64,000 bases of DNA, taken from NCBI GenBank assembly GCA_965248675.1, contig CBDFJZ010000008.1, positions 310,001-374,000 of the forward strand. Direction: 5' to 3'. Numbering within the stretch: position 1 is the stretch's first letter; each line of letters begins with the position of its first letter. Source of the stretch: UBA6627 sp965248675 (lineage in GTDB: Bacteria > Chloroflexota > Dehalococcoidia > UBA2979). Positions 7,495 through 15,727 of this stretch are shown here, in pieces. The notes below the pieces were generated by a model. It saw only the letters and a list, made by a program, of their open reading frames with translations. It did not search any database and was not told the DNA's origin. Made by a program: the position numbers and the translations under genes.

Positions 7495-7971
7495 ATGAAC
7501 GAAGAAGCAGTGCTGCTCACGAAAGAAGGTCTTGCCCGGCTCGAAGAGGAGCTGGAGGAGCTCCGCAGCGTGCGCCGGCCCGAGGTCGCCCAGGAGATTC
7601 GCGAGGCCCAGGAGCTGGGCCCGGATCAGCTCGATGGGCAGTACGAGGACGCGAAGAACCAGCAGGCATTCCTGGAGGGCCGGATCAGCGAGATCGAGCG
7701 CATGCTCGAACGCGCCGAGGTGATCGACGAGAAGGCCGCGCACAAGTCGAAAGAGGTACGCGTTGGTTCGACGGTGTCGGTGAAGCTCGCGAACGGCGGC
7801 AAGTCCCAGAAGTACCAGCTCGTCGGTCCGGCCGAGGCGAACCCGGCCGAGGGCCGGATCAGCTATGAATCGCCGGTTGGTCACGCGCTCGTTGGAAAGC
7901 AGCGCGGCGACAAGGTCAAGGTGAGCACGCCCGGCGGCGAGATCCGGATGAGCATCACGTCTGTTTCTTGA
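7495..7971 (+). CDS. greA: Transcription elongation factor GreA
   Basis: A 158-residue GreA-family factor: N-terminal coiled coil (LTKEGLARLEEELEELRSVRRPEVAQEI) and C-terminal FKBP-like domain (VGSTVSVKL to GDKVKVSTPGGEIRMSI). GreA enters the RNA polymerase secondary channel and stimulates transcript cleavage in backtracked complexes. The tip is atypical. E. coli GreA has GDLKENAEY, with D41 and E44 presenting Mg2+; here the segment is GPDQLDGQY, so D41 becomes Pro43 and E44 becomes Leu46, with Asp at 44 and 47 instead. ATG 7495 was chosen over an in-frame GTG/ATG upstream because family similarity begins there. It lies next to lysS, as in many bacteria. Confidence 0.93.
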   Translation: MNEEAVLLTKEGLARLEEELEELRSVRRPEVAQEIREAQELGPDQLDGQYEDAKNQQAFLEGRISEIERMLERAEVIDEKAAHKSKEVRVGSTVSVKLANGGKSQKYQLVGPAEANPAEGRISYESPVGHALVGKQRGDKVKVSTPGGEIRMSITSVS

Positions 7972-8143
7972 GAATCTCGCTGGCCGCCGGCCCGCCCGCA
8001 TCCCGCAAGCGTCGAGTTCGCGGTGCGGGCCTCCGCTAGATCCGTGATTGGATTGGCTCCCGACCCTCAGTGACGACGCCCGTGACCGAACGCGGCCGTC
8101 AGCCCTGCCGCGTTACCTCGGCACTCCGTACCGTAGATGCACG

Positions 8144-9658
8144 ATGCCGACGGAAGCCGAACTGATCGCCCAGCGCCTCGAGAAGCGTAGGCTGCTGCTC
8201 CGCGATGTCGACCCCTACCCGGCGCGCGTCGAGCGGACGCATACGGCGGCCGAGGCGGTTGCCGCGTTCGAGGAGGCCGGCGAGCCGGATCCTGATGCCG
8301 AGGGCAGCGAACCGGTCGTGGCGACCGTCGTCGGGCGGGTCACGGCGCAGCGGGTGATGGGGAAGGCGGCGTTCCTCGACGTTCGCGACGGGAGTGGTCG
8401 GATCCAGCTCCACTTCCGACGCGACGTCCTGGGCGAGGCGTTCGACGGGCTCAAGCTGGTCGACCTGGGCGACTTCCTCGAGGCGTCCGGGGTGCTGTTC
8501 CGCACGCGTACGGGCGAGGTGACGGTGGCCGTCGCGTCATGGCGGGTGATCACGAAGGCGCTGCGACCGCTGCCGGAGAAGTGGCACGGGCTAACCGACG
8601 TGGAGGCGCGCTACCGGCAGCGCTACCTCGATCTGATCGCCAACGAGCGCTCGCGCGAGATCGCGATCGCACGCACGACGGTGCTGCGGGCGGTGCGCGA
8701 GTTCTTCCACCAGCGCGACTTCATCGAGGTAGAGACGCCCGTGCTCCAGACGGAGGCCGGTGGCGCGGCGGCGCGGCCGTTCGAGACGCACCACAACGCC
8801 CTCAACCGCGATCTCTCGCTGCGCATCTCGCTGGAGCTACACCTGAAGCGACTGCTGATCGGCGGCTTCGAGCGCGTGTTCGAGATCGGACGCGTGTTTC
8901 GGAACGAGGGGATCTCGACGCGGAACAACCCGGAGTTCACCCTGCTCGAGTCGTACGAGGCCTACGCAGACGTCAACGACGTCGCGACGATGGTGCGGGA
9001 CCTGCTGCAATTCGTGGCGTCCGAAACGCTCGGCACGCTGCAGATCGAGCAGCCCGACGGCTCGGTGATCGACCTCGACCAAGGGTGGGGGCGAACGACG
9101 TACCGGTCAGCGCTGAAGGATCACACTGGCATCGATTATGTCGATTACCCGAGCGTCGAGGCGATCACGCCGGTGTCCGAGGCGCACGGCATCGCAGTGC
9201 CTCCGGGCACCTCCTACCCGAAGGCGCTCGACAATCTGATGTCGGAGCTCGTCGAGCCGAAGCTCGTCCAGCCGACGTTCCTGTTCGACTACCCGACCGA
9301 GATGTCGCCACTCGCGAAGCGCAAGGTCGACAACGAGGACACGGTCGAGCGGTTCGAGCTGTTCGTCCGCGGCTACGAGGTGGCGAACGCCTATTCGGAG
9401 CTGAACGATCCAGTCGATCAGCGCGAGCGCATGCTGGAGCAGGCGCAGAACGCCGAGGCGGGCGACGACGAAGCAGAGCTCGCGGACGAGGACTTCCTAA
9501 TCGCCCTCGAGCACGGCATGCCGCCCGCCGGCGGCCTGGGGATCGGTGTGGACCGGCTGGTGCAGCTGATCACAGGGGAACACTCGATCCGCGAAGTGCT
9601 GCTGTTCCCGGCGATGCGCGATCGCGATCAGCCGCGCTCCACCGAGGATGAGTCGTAA
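8144..9658 (+). CDS. lysS: Lysyl-tRNA synthetase, class II
   Basis: LysS charges tRNA-Lys with lysine using ATP. The 504-residue protein has an N-terminal OB-fold anticodon-binding domain (VVATVVGRVTAQRVMGKAAFLDVRD) and a class II catalytic domain. Motif 1 is VREFFHQRDFIEVETPVL, motif 2 is FEIGRVFRNEGIS followed by HNPEFT-type NNPEFTLLESYEAY, and motif 3 is PPAGGLGIGVDRLVQLIT. ATG 8144 fits the family N terminus better than the upstream in-frame codon at 8048. The SRPBCC gene begins 2 nt after the stop, so the two are co-transcribed. Confidence 0.97.
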   Translation: MPTEAELIAQRLEKRRLLLRDVDPYPARVERTHTAAEAVAAFEEAGEPDPDAEGSEPVVATVVGRVTAQRVMGKAAFLDVRDGSGRIQLHFRRDVLGEAFDGLKLVDLGDFLEASGVLFRTRTGEVTVAVASWRVITKALRPLPEKWHGLTDVEARYRQRYLDLIANERSREIAIARTTVLRAVREFFHQRDFIEVETPVLQTEAGGAAARPFETHHNALNRDLSLRISLELHLKRLLIGGFERVFEIGRVFRNEGISTRNNPEFTLLESYEAYADVNDVATMVRDLLQFVASETLGTLQIEQPDGSVIDLDQGWGRTTYRSALKDHTGIDYVDYPSVEAITPVSEAHGIAVPPGTSYPKALDNLMSELVEPKLVQPTFLFDYPTEMSPLAKRKVDNEDTVERFELFVRGYEVANAYSELNDPVDQRERMLEQAQNAEAGDDEAELADEDFLIALEHGMPPAGGLGIGVDRLVQLITGEHSIREVLLFPAMRDRDQPRSTEDES

Positions 9659-9660
9659 CG

Positions 9661-10155
9661 GTGGCGGAGTTCATGCCCGAACCCAACCCGGCGCAGTCTG
9701 GCCGGCTGAGCAACGTCCGCGAGGACGTGCATATCCACGCCCCGTACACGGTCGTCCGTGACCGCCTGCTCGCGATCTCCCGGCACAGCGACTGGCTTGG
9801 TCGCCACTTCCGCGACTACGAGGCCGACGGCGACACGCTCAGCTTCACGCTCTCGCTGGCCGGACGCTCCGAGACGGGGCGGCTGACCGTGGACGACAGC
9901 GATCCGTTCGGCGTGCGCTACGCACGAAACGGCGCCGGCGGTGAGATCGCGGAGCTGAACTGGGCGATCCACGTGGAGACGGCGCAGGACGTGCACCTGA
10001 CGGTCGAGGCGGTGTTCGAACCTCGAGGCGGGCTGCTCGGGCCGATCCTCGAGCTGGCGGTGCTGCGACCGCAGCGCACGCAGGCGCTGCGCGACTCGAT
10101 CTGGAACCTGAAGCAGGTGATCGAGCGCGAGCATCCGCGACAGCCGATCGTCTAA
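9661..10155 (+). CDS. SRPBCC (START-like) family protein
   Basis: A 164-residue protein of the SRPBCC fold. It begins its core with VREDVHIHAPYTVVRDRLLAIS, followed by alternating strands and a long C-terminal helix ending in LRDSIWNLKQVIE. Such proteins form a hydrophobic cavity and act as polyketide cyclases, lipid carriers or stress proteins; the ligand cannot be told here. It starts with GTG 2 nt after the lysS stop. Its TAA shares a base with the next ATG (TAATG), which implies coupling to the downstream HAD gene. Confidence 0.7.
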   Translation: MAEFMPEPNPAQSGRLSNVREDVHIHAPYTVVRDRLLAISRHSDWLGRHFRDYEADGDTLSFTLSLAGRSETGRLTVDDSDPFGVRYARNGAGGEIAELNWAIHVETAQDVHLTVEAVFEPRGGLLGPILELAVLRPQRTQALRDSIWNLKQVIEREHPRQPIV

Positions 10156-10817
10156 TGCCCTCGCTGCCATGCCCGGGCCTCGAGGCGGTGGTCTTCGACA
10201 TGGACGGCGTGCTGGTCGACACCGAGCCGGTGCACTACGCGGCGGCGTGCGCGCTGGTCGCGCCAGCCGAGCTACCGATGTCGGAGTACGAGCGGTTCAT
10301 CGGCACGCACGGGTTCGGCGAGTGGCTGCACGAGACGTACGGCATTCCCGAGGACGTGATCCGATCGCGCTCGACGGAGCTGTTCTTCGCGAAGCTAGAG
10401 GCGAACGGCCTCGAGCCGATGCCGGGAGCAGCGGCGCTGATCGACGCGATCCTCGCGCGTGGGCTTCCCACCGCGGTCGTCACGATGACGCAGCCCGACT
10501 GGACGGAGGCGACGCTGCGCGCCTCGGGGTTGCGCGACCGCTTCGATGTGGTGGTGACCGCGCGCGACGTGGGACACGGCAAGCCAGCACCCGACCTCTA
10601 TCTCCACGCGGCGGAGCGGCTGGGGGTCGATCCGTCGTGCAGCCTCGCGGTCGAGGATTCAGTGCACGGGATCGCCTCGGCGAGCGCGGCGGGAATGCAG
10701 GTGGTTCAACTGCGGCAGGCGACGTACGTGCCGGGGCCGCAGGCGGCGGCGCATGCGGTGATCGACAATCTCGAGGCGTTTGACCGGGGGTGGCTTGAGC
10801 GCGGCGTCACCGCGTAA
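10155..10817 (+). CDS. HAD family phosphatase (beta-phosphoglucomutase-like)
   Basis: A 220-residue HAD hydrolase of the beta-PGM/phosphatase subgroup. Motif I is VVFDMDGVLVDTEP, with nucleophile and acid/base Asp; motif II is AVVTMT; motif III is the Lys in GHGKPAPDLY; motif IV is LAVEDSVHGIASASAAGM. The alpha-helical cap sits between motifs I and II. Substrates are probably small phosphorylated sugars or nucleotides, and specificity cannot be read from sequence. It overlaps the SRPBCC stop by one base. Confidence 0.88.
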   Translation: MPSLPCPGLEAVVFDMDGVLVDTEPVHYAAACALVAPAELPMSEYERFIGTHGFGEWLHETYGIPEDVIRSRSTELFFAKLEANGLEPMPGAAALIDAILARGLPTAVVTMTQPDWTEATLRASGLRDRFDVVVTARDVGHGKPAPDLYLHAAERLGVDPSCSLAVEDSVHGIASASAAGMQVVQLRQATYVPGPQAAAHAVIDNLEAFDRGWLERGVTA

Positions 10818-10919
10818 CGGGAACTCGTCGGCCAGCCGGAACTCGGTAAGCGACTGGCTGGCCGTAGCGGTCGGCGTCGTTTTGCCGCCTGCGCAGGTCG
10901 ATTGCTACCCTCCGGCGCA

Positions 10920-11447
10920 ATGCGACGCCACTTCACCGTTACGGGTTTCCTCTCCCACGACGGTCGCACCGCGCTCCACTGGCATCGCCTCAACGCCTGG
11001 CTTCCGCCGGGCGGTCACATCGAGCCTGACGAAGACCCGATCGAGGCCGTGTTGCGCGAGATCCTCGAGGAAACCGGTATCGAGGCGGAGCTGCTGAACG
11101 CCGAGCCACGTTTCCGCCATGAGCAGCCGGGACAGCTGCCGCCGCCGGTGAACATCGGTGTCTACGATCTACCCGAGGGCGACGGCGGGCTCCGCGAGGC
11201 GCATCAGCACATCGACTTGATCTACTTCGCTCGTCCCACGTCGGGTCAGACCGCGGAGCTACCGGCCGACGGCCACGAGTGGCGCTGGGTAAGCGACACC
11301 GAACTGCGCAAGGTCGTGCCGTTACGACACGGGAACTCGGGGTCCGAGCTGGCGCCTCGGGAAGATGTGCGGCTGCAGGGGATTGCGGCGATCGAGGCCG
11401 AACGAGCTGCCTCTGTGCCCGCGGACGCCTCGATGAGGGCGCGCTGA
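10920..11447 (+). CDS. Nudix hydrolase
   Basis: A 175-residue Nudix protein. The complete Nudix box runs from GGHIEPDEDP to REILEETGIE, matching Gx5Ex7REUxEExGU. It hydrolyses a nucleoside diphosphate linked to another moiety and needs Mg2+; the substrate is unknown. ATG 10920 is preceded by TACCCT 8 nt upstream, close to the leaderless pattern seen elsewhere in this window, and there is no purine-rich ribosome site. The TGA shares a base with the serS ATG (TGATG), so the two are coupled. Confidence 0.9.
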   Translation: MRRHFTVTGFLSHDGRTALHWHRLNAWLPPGGHIEPDEDPIEAVLREILEETGIEAELLNAEPRFRHEQPGQLPPPVNIGVYDLPEGDGGLREAHQHIDLIYFARPTSGQTAELPADGHEWRWVSDTELRKVVPLRHGNSGSELAPREDVRLQGIAAIEAERAASVPADASMRAR

Positions 11448-12766
11448 TGTTGTCGCTGCAGACGATCCGCGAGCGCGCGGACGAGGTGCGCGCGGCGAGT
11501 TCACAACGCGCCACCGACACGCCCGTCGATCGGATCCTCGAGCTGGACGCGGAGCGTGGCCCGCTGCTGACCGAGGTCGAGATGATGCGCGCCGATCGGA
11601 ACCGGGCGGGGAAGGCGATCGGCGCGGCGACGGACGCGGATGAACGGCAGCGGCTGATCGACGAACAGCGCGCGGTGGCCGGAAGGCTCGACGACCTCGA
11701 GGCGCGGCTCGCTGAGATCGATGGCGAGCTGAACGCGCTGCTGCTGGAGGTGCCCAACCTGTTCCACCCGGACGTGCCCGTGGGCGGCGAAGAGGACTCG
11801 GTCGTCGTGTTGTCCGGCGACGGCGCGACCGGCGAGGAGGAGCGGATCGATCCGCCGGTGCCGATCGCGGACTGGCCGACACCGGAGCCGGACGGATCGC
11901 CGAAGCCGCACTGGGAAGTCGGCGAGACGCTTGGGATCATCGACTTCGAGCGCGCCGCGAAGCTGTCAGGCGCACACCTTCAGTTGCTGCGCGGCGACGG
12001 AGCGCGGCTCCAGCGGGCGCTGATCTCGTGGATGCTGGACGTGCACCGGGAGCAAGGGTACAGCGAGGTGTACCCGCCAGCGATGGTGAACGAACAGGCG
12101 CTGGTCGGCACGGGCCAGCTGCCGAAGTTCGCGGAGACGATGTTCGAGACGACGGATGGGCGGTGGCTGATCCCGACGGCCGAGGTGCCGGTGACGAACA
12201 TGTACCGCGACGAGATCCTCGATACGGCCGAGCTGCCGATCCACCACACGGCGTACAGCCCGTGCTTCCGCGACGAGCAGTTCAGTGCGGGGAGCGCGTC
12301 ACGCGGAATCAAACGCCTCTACCAGTTCGACAAGGTGGAGATGGTTCGTTTCGAGCGACCCGGCGACTCGTGGAACGCGCTCGATCAGCTGCTGGAGGAC
12401 GCGCTGGTGCTGGTGCGCGCGCTGGGGCTGCGCTACCGGGTGTTGCGGCTGGCGACGGGGGACCTCACGTTCGCGTCGGCGATGACGTACGACATCGAGA
12501 CGTGGGCGCCGGGTGATCGGGAGTGGCTGGAGGTGTCGAGCGTGTCGAACTTCCTCGACTTCCAGGCGCGGCGGGCGAATCTGCGGTTCCGGAACGCAGA
12601 TGGCGGCGTGGAGCACCTGCACACGCTGAACGGGAGCGGCCTGGCGCTGCCTCGGTTGCTGGCGACGATCCTCGAGCACCACCAGCTCGAGGACGGCAGT
12701 GTCGAGGTGCCACCCGCGTTGCGCCCGTATCTGGGCGGACAGACCTCGATCCAGTCAATTCGCTGA
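11447..12766 (+). CDS. serS: Seryl-tRNA synthetase
   Basis: SerRS charges serine and selenocysteine tRNAs. The 439-residue protein has the N-terminal long-arm coiled coil (MLSLQTIRERADEVRAA to about residue 105) that contacts tRNA-Ser, then the class II core with TAEVPVTNMYRDE, motif 2 (PCFRDEQFSAGSASRGIKRLYQFDKVEM) and motif 3 (NGSGLALPRLLATILEHHQ). Motif 2 has Tyr in RLYQF where His is usual in RVHQF. The ATG overlaps the Nudix stop. The family N terminus begins here, so an upstream in-frame start at 11279 is rejected. Confidence 0.97.
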   Translation: MLSLQTIRERADEVRAASSQRATDTPVDRILELDAERGPLLTEVEMMRADRNRAGKAIGAATDADERQRLIDEQRAVAGRLDDLEARLAEIDGELNALLLEVPNLFHPDVPVGGEEDSVVVLSGDGATGEEERIDPPVPIADWPTPEPDGSPKPHWEVGETLGIIDFERAAKLSGAHLQLLRGDGARLQRALISWMLDVHREQGYSEVYPPAMVNEQALVGTGQLPKFAETMFETTDGRWLIPTAEVPVTNMYRDEILDTAELPIHHTAYSPCFRDEQFSAGSASRGIKRLYQFDKVEMVRFERPGDSWNALDQLLEDALVLVRALGLRYRVLRLATGDLTFASAMTYDIETWAPGDREWLEVSSVSNFLDFQARRANLRFRNADGGVEHLHTLNGSGLALPRLLATILEHHQLEDGSVEVPPALRPYLGGQTSIQSIR

Positions 12767-12981
12767 CGCATTACGATCATTAATACTACGTTTACTGGTA
12801 CTAGCTGGTAATCAGTTATTCAGCGAGAATCAGTTGATCTCATCCCATAATTCGTCTCGTTGTATCAAATCTGTGAATGATCACGAGTCTTATCCTCACT
12901 TTTTGATTGGAAAGTCGGCGTTATGTAGGGAACTAAACAGAGATGTTTGTACCGCGTTGACACAGCAATTATGCTCGCGAA
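12767..12981. other. AT-rich intergenic island
   Basis: These 215 bases are only about 40% G+C against about 67% for the window. They hold short direct repeats (AATCAGTT at 12810-12817 and 12828-12835; CTGGTA at 12795-12800 and 12805-12810). No ORF or RNA gene is apparent. It separates serS from the HAD gene at 12982. Confidence 0.7.
12970..12975 (+). promoter_or_regulatory. -10 element TATGCT, leaderless start
   Basis: TATGCT lies exactly 6 nt before ATG 12982. There is no ribosome-binding site, and transcription would begin at or next to the A of the ATG. Confidence 0.5.
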
Positions 12982-13656
12982 ATGAGCTTTGTCGTCAGCC
13001 CGATCGCGCAGGCAGTGATCTTCGATCTCGACGGGCTGCTGCTGGACACCGAGCCGATCTACATGGACGCGACACGCACCGTACTCGCGCGCCGTCAGAC
13101 CGACCTCGACACCGATCTCTGGTGGCGGCTGACCGGCCAGCCGAGCCTCGTGGTGCTGCGCAGCATCGTCGAGGAAGCCGGTCTGCAGGTTCGTGCCGAG
13201 CAATTGTTGGCCGAGCGTCAGATGGTGCTGGACCGACGCCTGGGGCGGGCCGAGGCGCTCCCCGGCGCCGAATCGCTGGTCCGGCGGCTGGCTGAGCAGG
13301 CGATCCCGATCGCGATCGCGACGAGTTCGACGCGGCGTGCGTTCCTGCTCAAATCGCGCCGGCACGACTGGCTCAACCTGTTCGACGTCGTGGTCACCCG
13401 CGACGACGTCCCGCAGGGCAAACCGGCCCCCGACCTGTTCCTCGAGGCGGCGAGCCGCCTCGGACACGCCCCGCACCGGTGCGTAGCGATCGAGAACGCC
13501 CCGTCGGGTCTCGAGGCCGGCCACGCGGCCGGGATGCAGACCGTAGTGGTGCCCACCGACGGCATGGACCTCGGTGCGTTCGACCAGGCCGATCAACTGC
13601 TCAGCTCGCTCGAAGAGTTCCAGCCCGCCGACTGGGGCCTCCCGGTCCACGCATAG
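12982..13656 (+). CDS. HAD family phosphatase (pseudouridine-phosphatase-like)
   Basis: A 224-residue HAD hydrolase with motif I AVIFDLDGLLLDTEPIY, motif II IAIATSST, motif III Lys in PQGKPAPDLFLEAA and motif IV CVAIENAPSGLEAGHAAGM. The LLLDTEPIY start and the IENAPSG motif IV resemble the GS1-like and pseudouridine-5'-phosphatase group, but the substrate is uncertain. ATG 12982 follows TATGCT plus 6 nt, which suggests a leaderless mRNA, and the region upstream is AT-rich. It shares about 30% of its residues with the HAD gene at 10155 by eye. Confidence 0.88.
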   Translation: MSFVVSPIAQAVIFDLDGLLLDTEPIYMDATRTVLARRQTDLDTDLWWRLTGQPSLVVLRSIVEEAGLQVRAEQLLAERQMVLDRRLGRAEALPGAESLVRRLAEQAIPIAIATSSTRRAFLLKSRRHDWLNLFDVVVTRDDVPQGKPAPDLFLEAASRLGHAPHRCVAIENAPSGLEAGHAAGMQTVVVPTDGMDLGAFDQADQLLSSLEEFQPADWGLPVHA

Positions 13657-13708
13657 CGCCAGCCACTCGGGTTCGGACTGCGCAGTCGCGCTGACGCTCC
13701 AGCGCGCG

Positions 13709-13738
13709 TTGACAACATCCGCACACCTGTTCTAAAGT
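13709..13738 (+). promoter_or_regulatory. Strong sigma70-like promoter
   Basis: TTGACA (13709-13714), an 18-nt spacer and TAAAGT (13733-13738). It is the best two-box promoter in the window. Its transcript would run into about 195 nt of non-coding sequence before the small ORF at 13939. Confidence 0.55.
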
Positions 13739-13739
13739 C

Positions 13740-13938
13740 GTCTCCGTTCGGAACGCACAGATGTTCTACCCGCGGCGAGCCGAGAGTAGAACCGCGATCC
13801 GAGGCCGTGTGACGGGGTTGCGAGACGCGCGGTTCCCGCCCGCGCGGCACGCAGCACCGGACCCAGCGCACGGTCGAGCGATCTGACCGACGGCCGGCGC
13901 CCGATCCGGTCCGGGAGTTGCGCTTCGAGGGGTAAGTG
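13740..13938 (+). ncRNA. Possible structured leader or small RNA
   Basis: Downstream of the TTGACA/TAAAGT promoter there is no credible ORF. GTTCTAC (13763-13769) pairs with GTAGAAC (13786-13792), and further G+C-rich inverted repeats follow. It could be a 5' leader of the small membrane ORF or a free RNA. I recognise no known RNA family. Confidence 0.3.
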
Positions 13939-14148
13939 ATGATCTTCGCCGCGGTTCTGGGAATCATGATCGGCGTGGCAGCCGTGCTGCTCCTCCAACA
14001 GTGGGCACGCGACAGCCTGCGCAGCTCGAACCCCGCATTGCCGCGTGAGCGGTTCCCGAGGCTTGCCCCCTCACGACAGCGGCTGCCAACGCTTGTACCG
14101 CCACAGGCCCGGTCTGGTCGGCCGTTGCGAACCCGTCGAGCCGCGTAG
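13939..14148 (+). CDS. Putative small membrane protein
   Basis: A 69-residue ORF beginning MIFAAVLGIMIGVAAVLLLQQWA, a single N-terminal transmembrane helix, followed by a basic Arg and Pro-rich tail. A GAGGGGTAAG stretch 5-13 nt upstream could be the ribosome site; GTG 13936 is an alternative start. No family is recognised. The helix is convincing, but the tail has the composition of random high-G+C translation, so the gene may be shorter or not real. Confidence 0.4.
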   Translation: MIFAAVLGIMIGVAAVLLLQQWARDSLRSSNPALPRERFPRLAPSRQRLPTLVPPQARSGRPLRTRRAA

Positions 14149-14317
14149 CGCCGCAACTCTGCGCCGCTCGACCGGGTGGCTCGAGTCGGGCCGCGGACTC
14201 CGCGGGGCGCGCTGCCTCCCATGTCGCGCCCCGCGGAGACGCCGCGCTGAATCACGTTGCCCGGGCACGGCGCGCCTCCGGAGCGCGACGCGAGACGTCG
14301 CCTGGCACGGGCCTCGC

Positions 14318-14323
14318 TAGACT
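14318..14323 (+). promoter_or_regulatory. -10 element TAGACT, leaderless start
   Basis: TAGACT ends 6 nt before ATG 14330. There is no ribosome-binding site. Confidence 0.5.
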
Positions 14324-14329
14324 GCGCTC

Positions 14330-14848
14330 ATGTCCGACGCACGACCGCTCGCCGCCGGCCTGCTGCTCGACGCGCTCAGCGAGTTCGCGCGCGTCATCGA
14401 TGCGCTCCCGGCGCCGGGCCGAGGCGGCGCGATCGGACGGCTGAACCCCGGCGCCGTCACGCTGCTCCACATCACGCGTGGCGCCGACAATCTGCGCAGA
14501 TTCGCGGTGGGCGGCGAACGCGACCCGTGGCTGACCGATCAGCTCGCGAGCGACGCGGGGCCGCCCCGCTTCGACGAAGCCTTCGCGGCGTACCACCGAG
14601 CGCGGGCGCCCCTCGCCTCGTTCCTCGAACAGGCGACCGCCGAGGAGCTGGCGGCGGCTCCGGTCCCAGAACCGATCGACGGCCTCCCAAGGCACCTCGT
14701 CGGCGAGACGCTCGAGTACCTAGTCGCACGGACGGCGGCGCACGTGCTCGTACACGCCGGCGAGCTGTCCGCGCTCGCCTCGCTCGTGGGCGCGCCCGAT
14801 CTTGGGCTCCCGGGCGCGATGGCGGCGACGCGAGGGAGCGAGGCGTGA
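14330..14848 (+). CDS. DinB-like family protein
   Basis: A 172-residue helical protein of the DinB/maleylpyruvate-isomerase-like fold. It has an early helix ending GAVTLLHITRGADNLRRFAVGG, a PLASFLEQATAEELAAAP segment and a final AAHVLVHAGELSALASLVGAPDLGLPG helix. The His residues at HITRG and HVLVHAGEL are the likely metal ligands. The family includes thiol-dependent transferases; the substrate is unknown. It ends with GTGA, overlapping the DUF488 gene, so they form a two-gene operon driven by a leaderless promoter. Confidence 0.75.
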   Translation: MSDARPLAAGLLLDALSEFARVIDALPAPGRGGAIGRLNPGAVTLLHITRGADNLRRFAVGGERDPWLTDQLASDAGPPRFDEAFAAYHRARAPLASFLEQATAEELAAAPVPEPIDGLPRHLVGETLEYLVARTAAHVLVHAGELSALASLVGAPDLGLPGAMAATRGSEA

Positions 14849-15225
14849 CCTCGGAACCCGCCGCGCCGCGGATCGTGACGGGCTCCGTCTACGATCCGCC
14901 GGACGCACCCTACTTTCGCTACCTGGTCGCTCGTCGCTGGCCGCCGGGTATCCAACGCGGCGCGGTCGACCAGTGGGACCGCGAGCTCGCGCCGAGCACG
15001 CCCCTGCTCGAGGCGTGGCGTGCGAACGAGATCGACGACGCCACCTTCGAGCAGCGTTACGAGACGGAGCTGGACGCGCGCCCGGCGCTGATCGGCTGGG
15101 CGGTACGCACCGCGGCGGCGAACGGGATCGTCCTCGTGGACGACGCGCCCAGCGAGCCGGCGCCGCGCAGCGTGCTGGCCTCGATCCTGTCGAGGCGGCT
15201 GGCAGCCGCGCGCGACGGCGCGTGA
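14845..15225 (+). CDS. DUF488 family protein
   Basis: A 126-residue DUF488 protein. The conserved block runs through YFRYLVARRWPPGIQRGAVDQWDRELAPSTPLLEAWRA and FEQRYETEL, which matches the family's R(V/Y)LVDRxWPRG and LAPS motifs. Function is unknown. The GTG start overlaps the DinB-like stop as GTGA, and this decides the start even though the frame is open much further upstream. It converges with the SnoaL gene. Confidence 0.8.
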   Translation: MTSEPAAPRIVTGSVYDPPDAPYFRYLVARRWPPGIQRGAVDQWDRELAPSTPLLEAWRANEIDDATFEQRYETELDARPALIGWAVRTAAANGIVLVDDAPSEPAPRSVLASILSRRLAAARDGA

Positions 15226-15283
15226 GCGGGAGCCCAGCACCGCCGCGGCTGCAGCCCGATCTCGGGGGACGCCGCTACCGCGG

Positions 15284-15682
15284 TTAGGGGTGGTCGATCA
15301 GCACGAGCCAGCTACCGTCGGGCTGCCGGCGGACGACGTCGGTGCTCGTCCCACCCTGTCGCATCTCGCTGCCGTCGGGCGCGGTGCCTGTCATCGACCA
15401 CTCGTTGACGACCAACGCGGTGTCGCCGGTCGATAGCACCTGTACGACGTGGACATTCATGACGGGTTCGAGGGCAAGCAGCTCGGCCAGCCCGCCTCGG
15501 ATCTCACCGCGCCCGGTCAGCATCCCACCGGACGACGGCAGGAAGACGGCATCCGGCTCGTAGAGCAGCATCAGCGCGTCCAGATCGCGGTCGCGTACGC
15601 GCTCGCTAAACAGCTCCATCAGCCGCTCCGGACTCGTGGCCGTCACCGGAGCGGCGGCCGCCAGACTCGTGTCGGTCGTCAT
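15284..15682 (-). CDS. SnoaL/DUF4440-like NTF2-fold protein
   Basis: A 132-residue protein of the NTF2-like superfamily (SgcJ/EcaC type): LMELFSERVRDRDLDALMLLYEPDAVFLPSSGGMLTGRGEIRGGLAELLAL, then strands ending in DVVRRQPDGSWLVLIDHP. These small cone-shaped proteins act as isomerases, hydratases or binding proteins. ATG 15682 is favoured over an in-frame start at 15706 because GAAGAGGAACG precedes it as a ribosome site. It lies 45 nt after the VOC gene stop and is probably co-transcribed with it. Confidence 0.78.
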   Translation of the reverse strand: MTTDTSLAAAAPVTATSPERLMELFSERVRDRDLDALMLLYEPDAVFLPSSGGMLTGRGEIRGGLAELLALEPVMNVHVVQVLSTGDTALVVNEWSMTGTAPDGSEMRQGGTSTDVVRRQPDGSWLVLIDHP

Positions 15683-15727
15683 GAGTTCGTTCCTCTTCTC
15701 ATGCAAGGCTGTCGGCTCGACGGGCTG

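Noticed and set aside
8539..9651. Long plus-strand ORF inside lysS
   Set aside because: An Arg/Ala-rich frame-shifted shadow of lysS with no motif.
12957..12975. TTGACA (12957-12962) as the -35 of the HAD promoter
   Set aside because: The gap to TATGCT is only 7 nt, far from the usual 16-18, so it is probably coincidental.
13709..13716. TGACAAC at 13710-13716 as a third WYL operator
   Set aside because: There is no matching TGTCA half, and it coincides with a -35 box.
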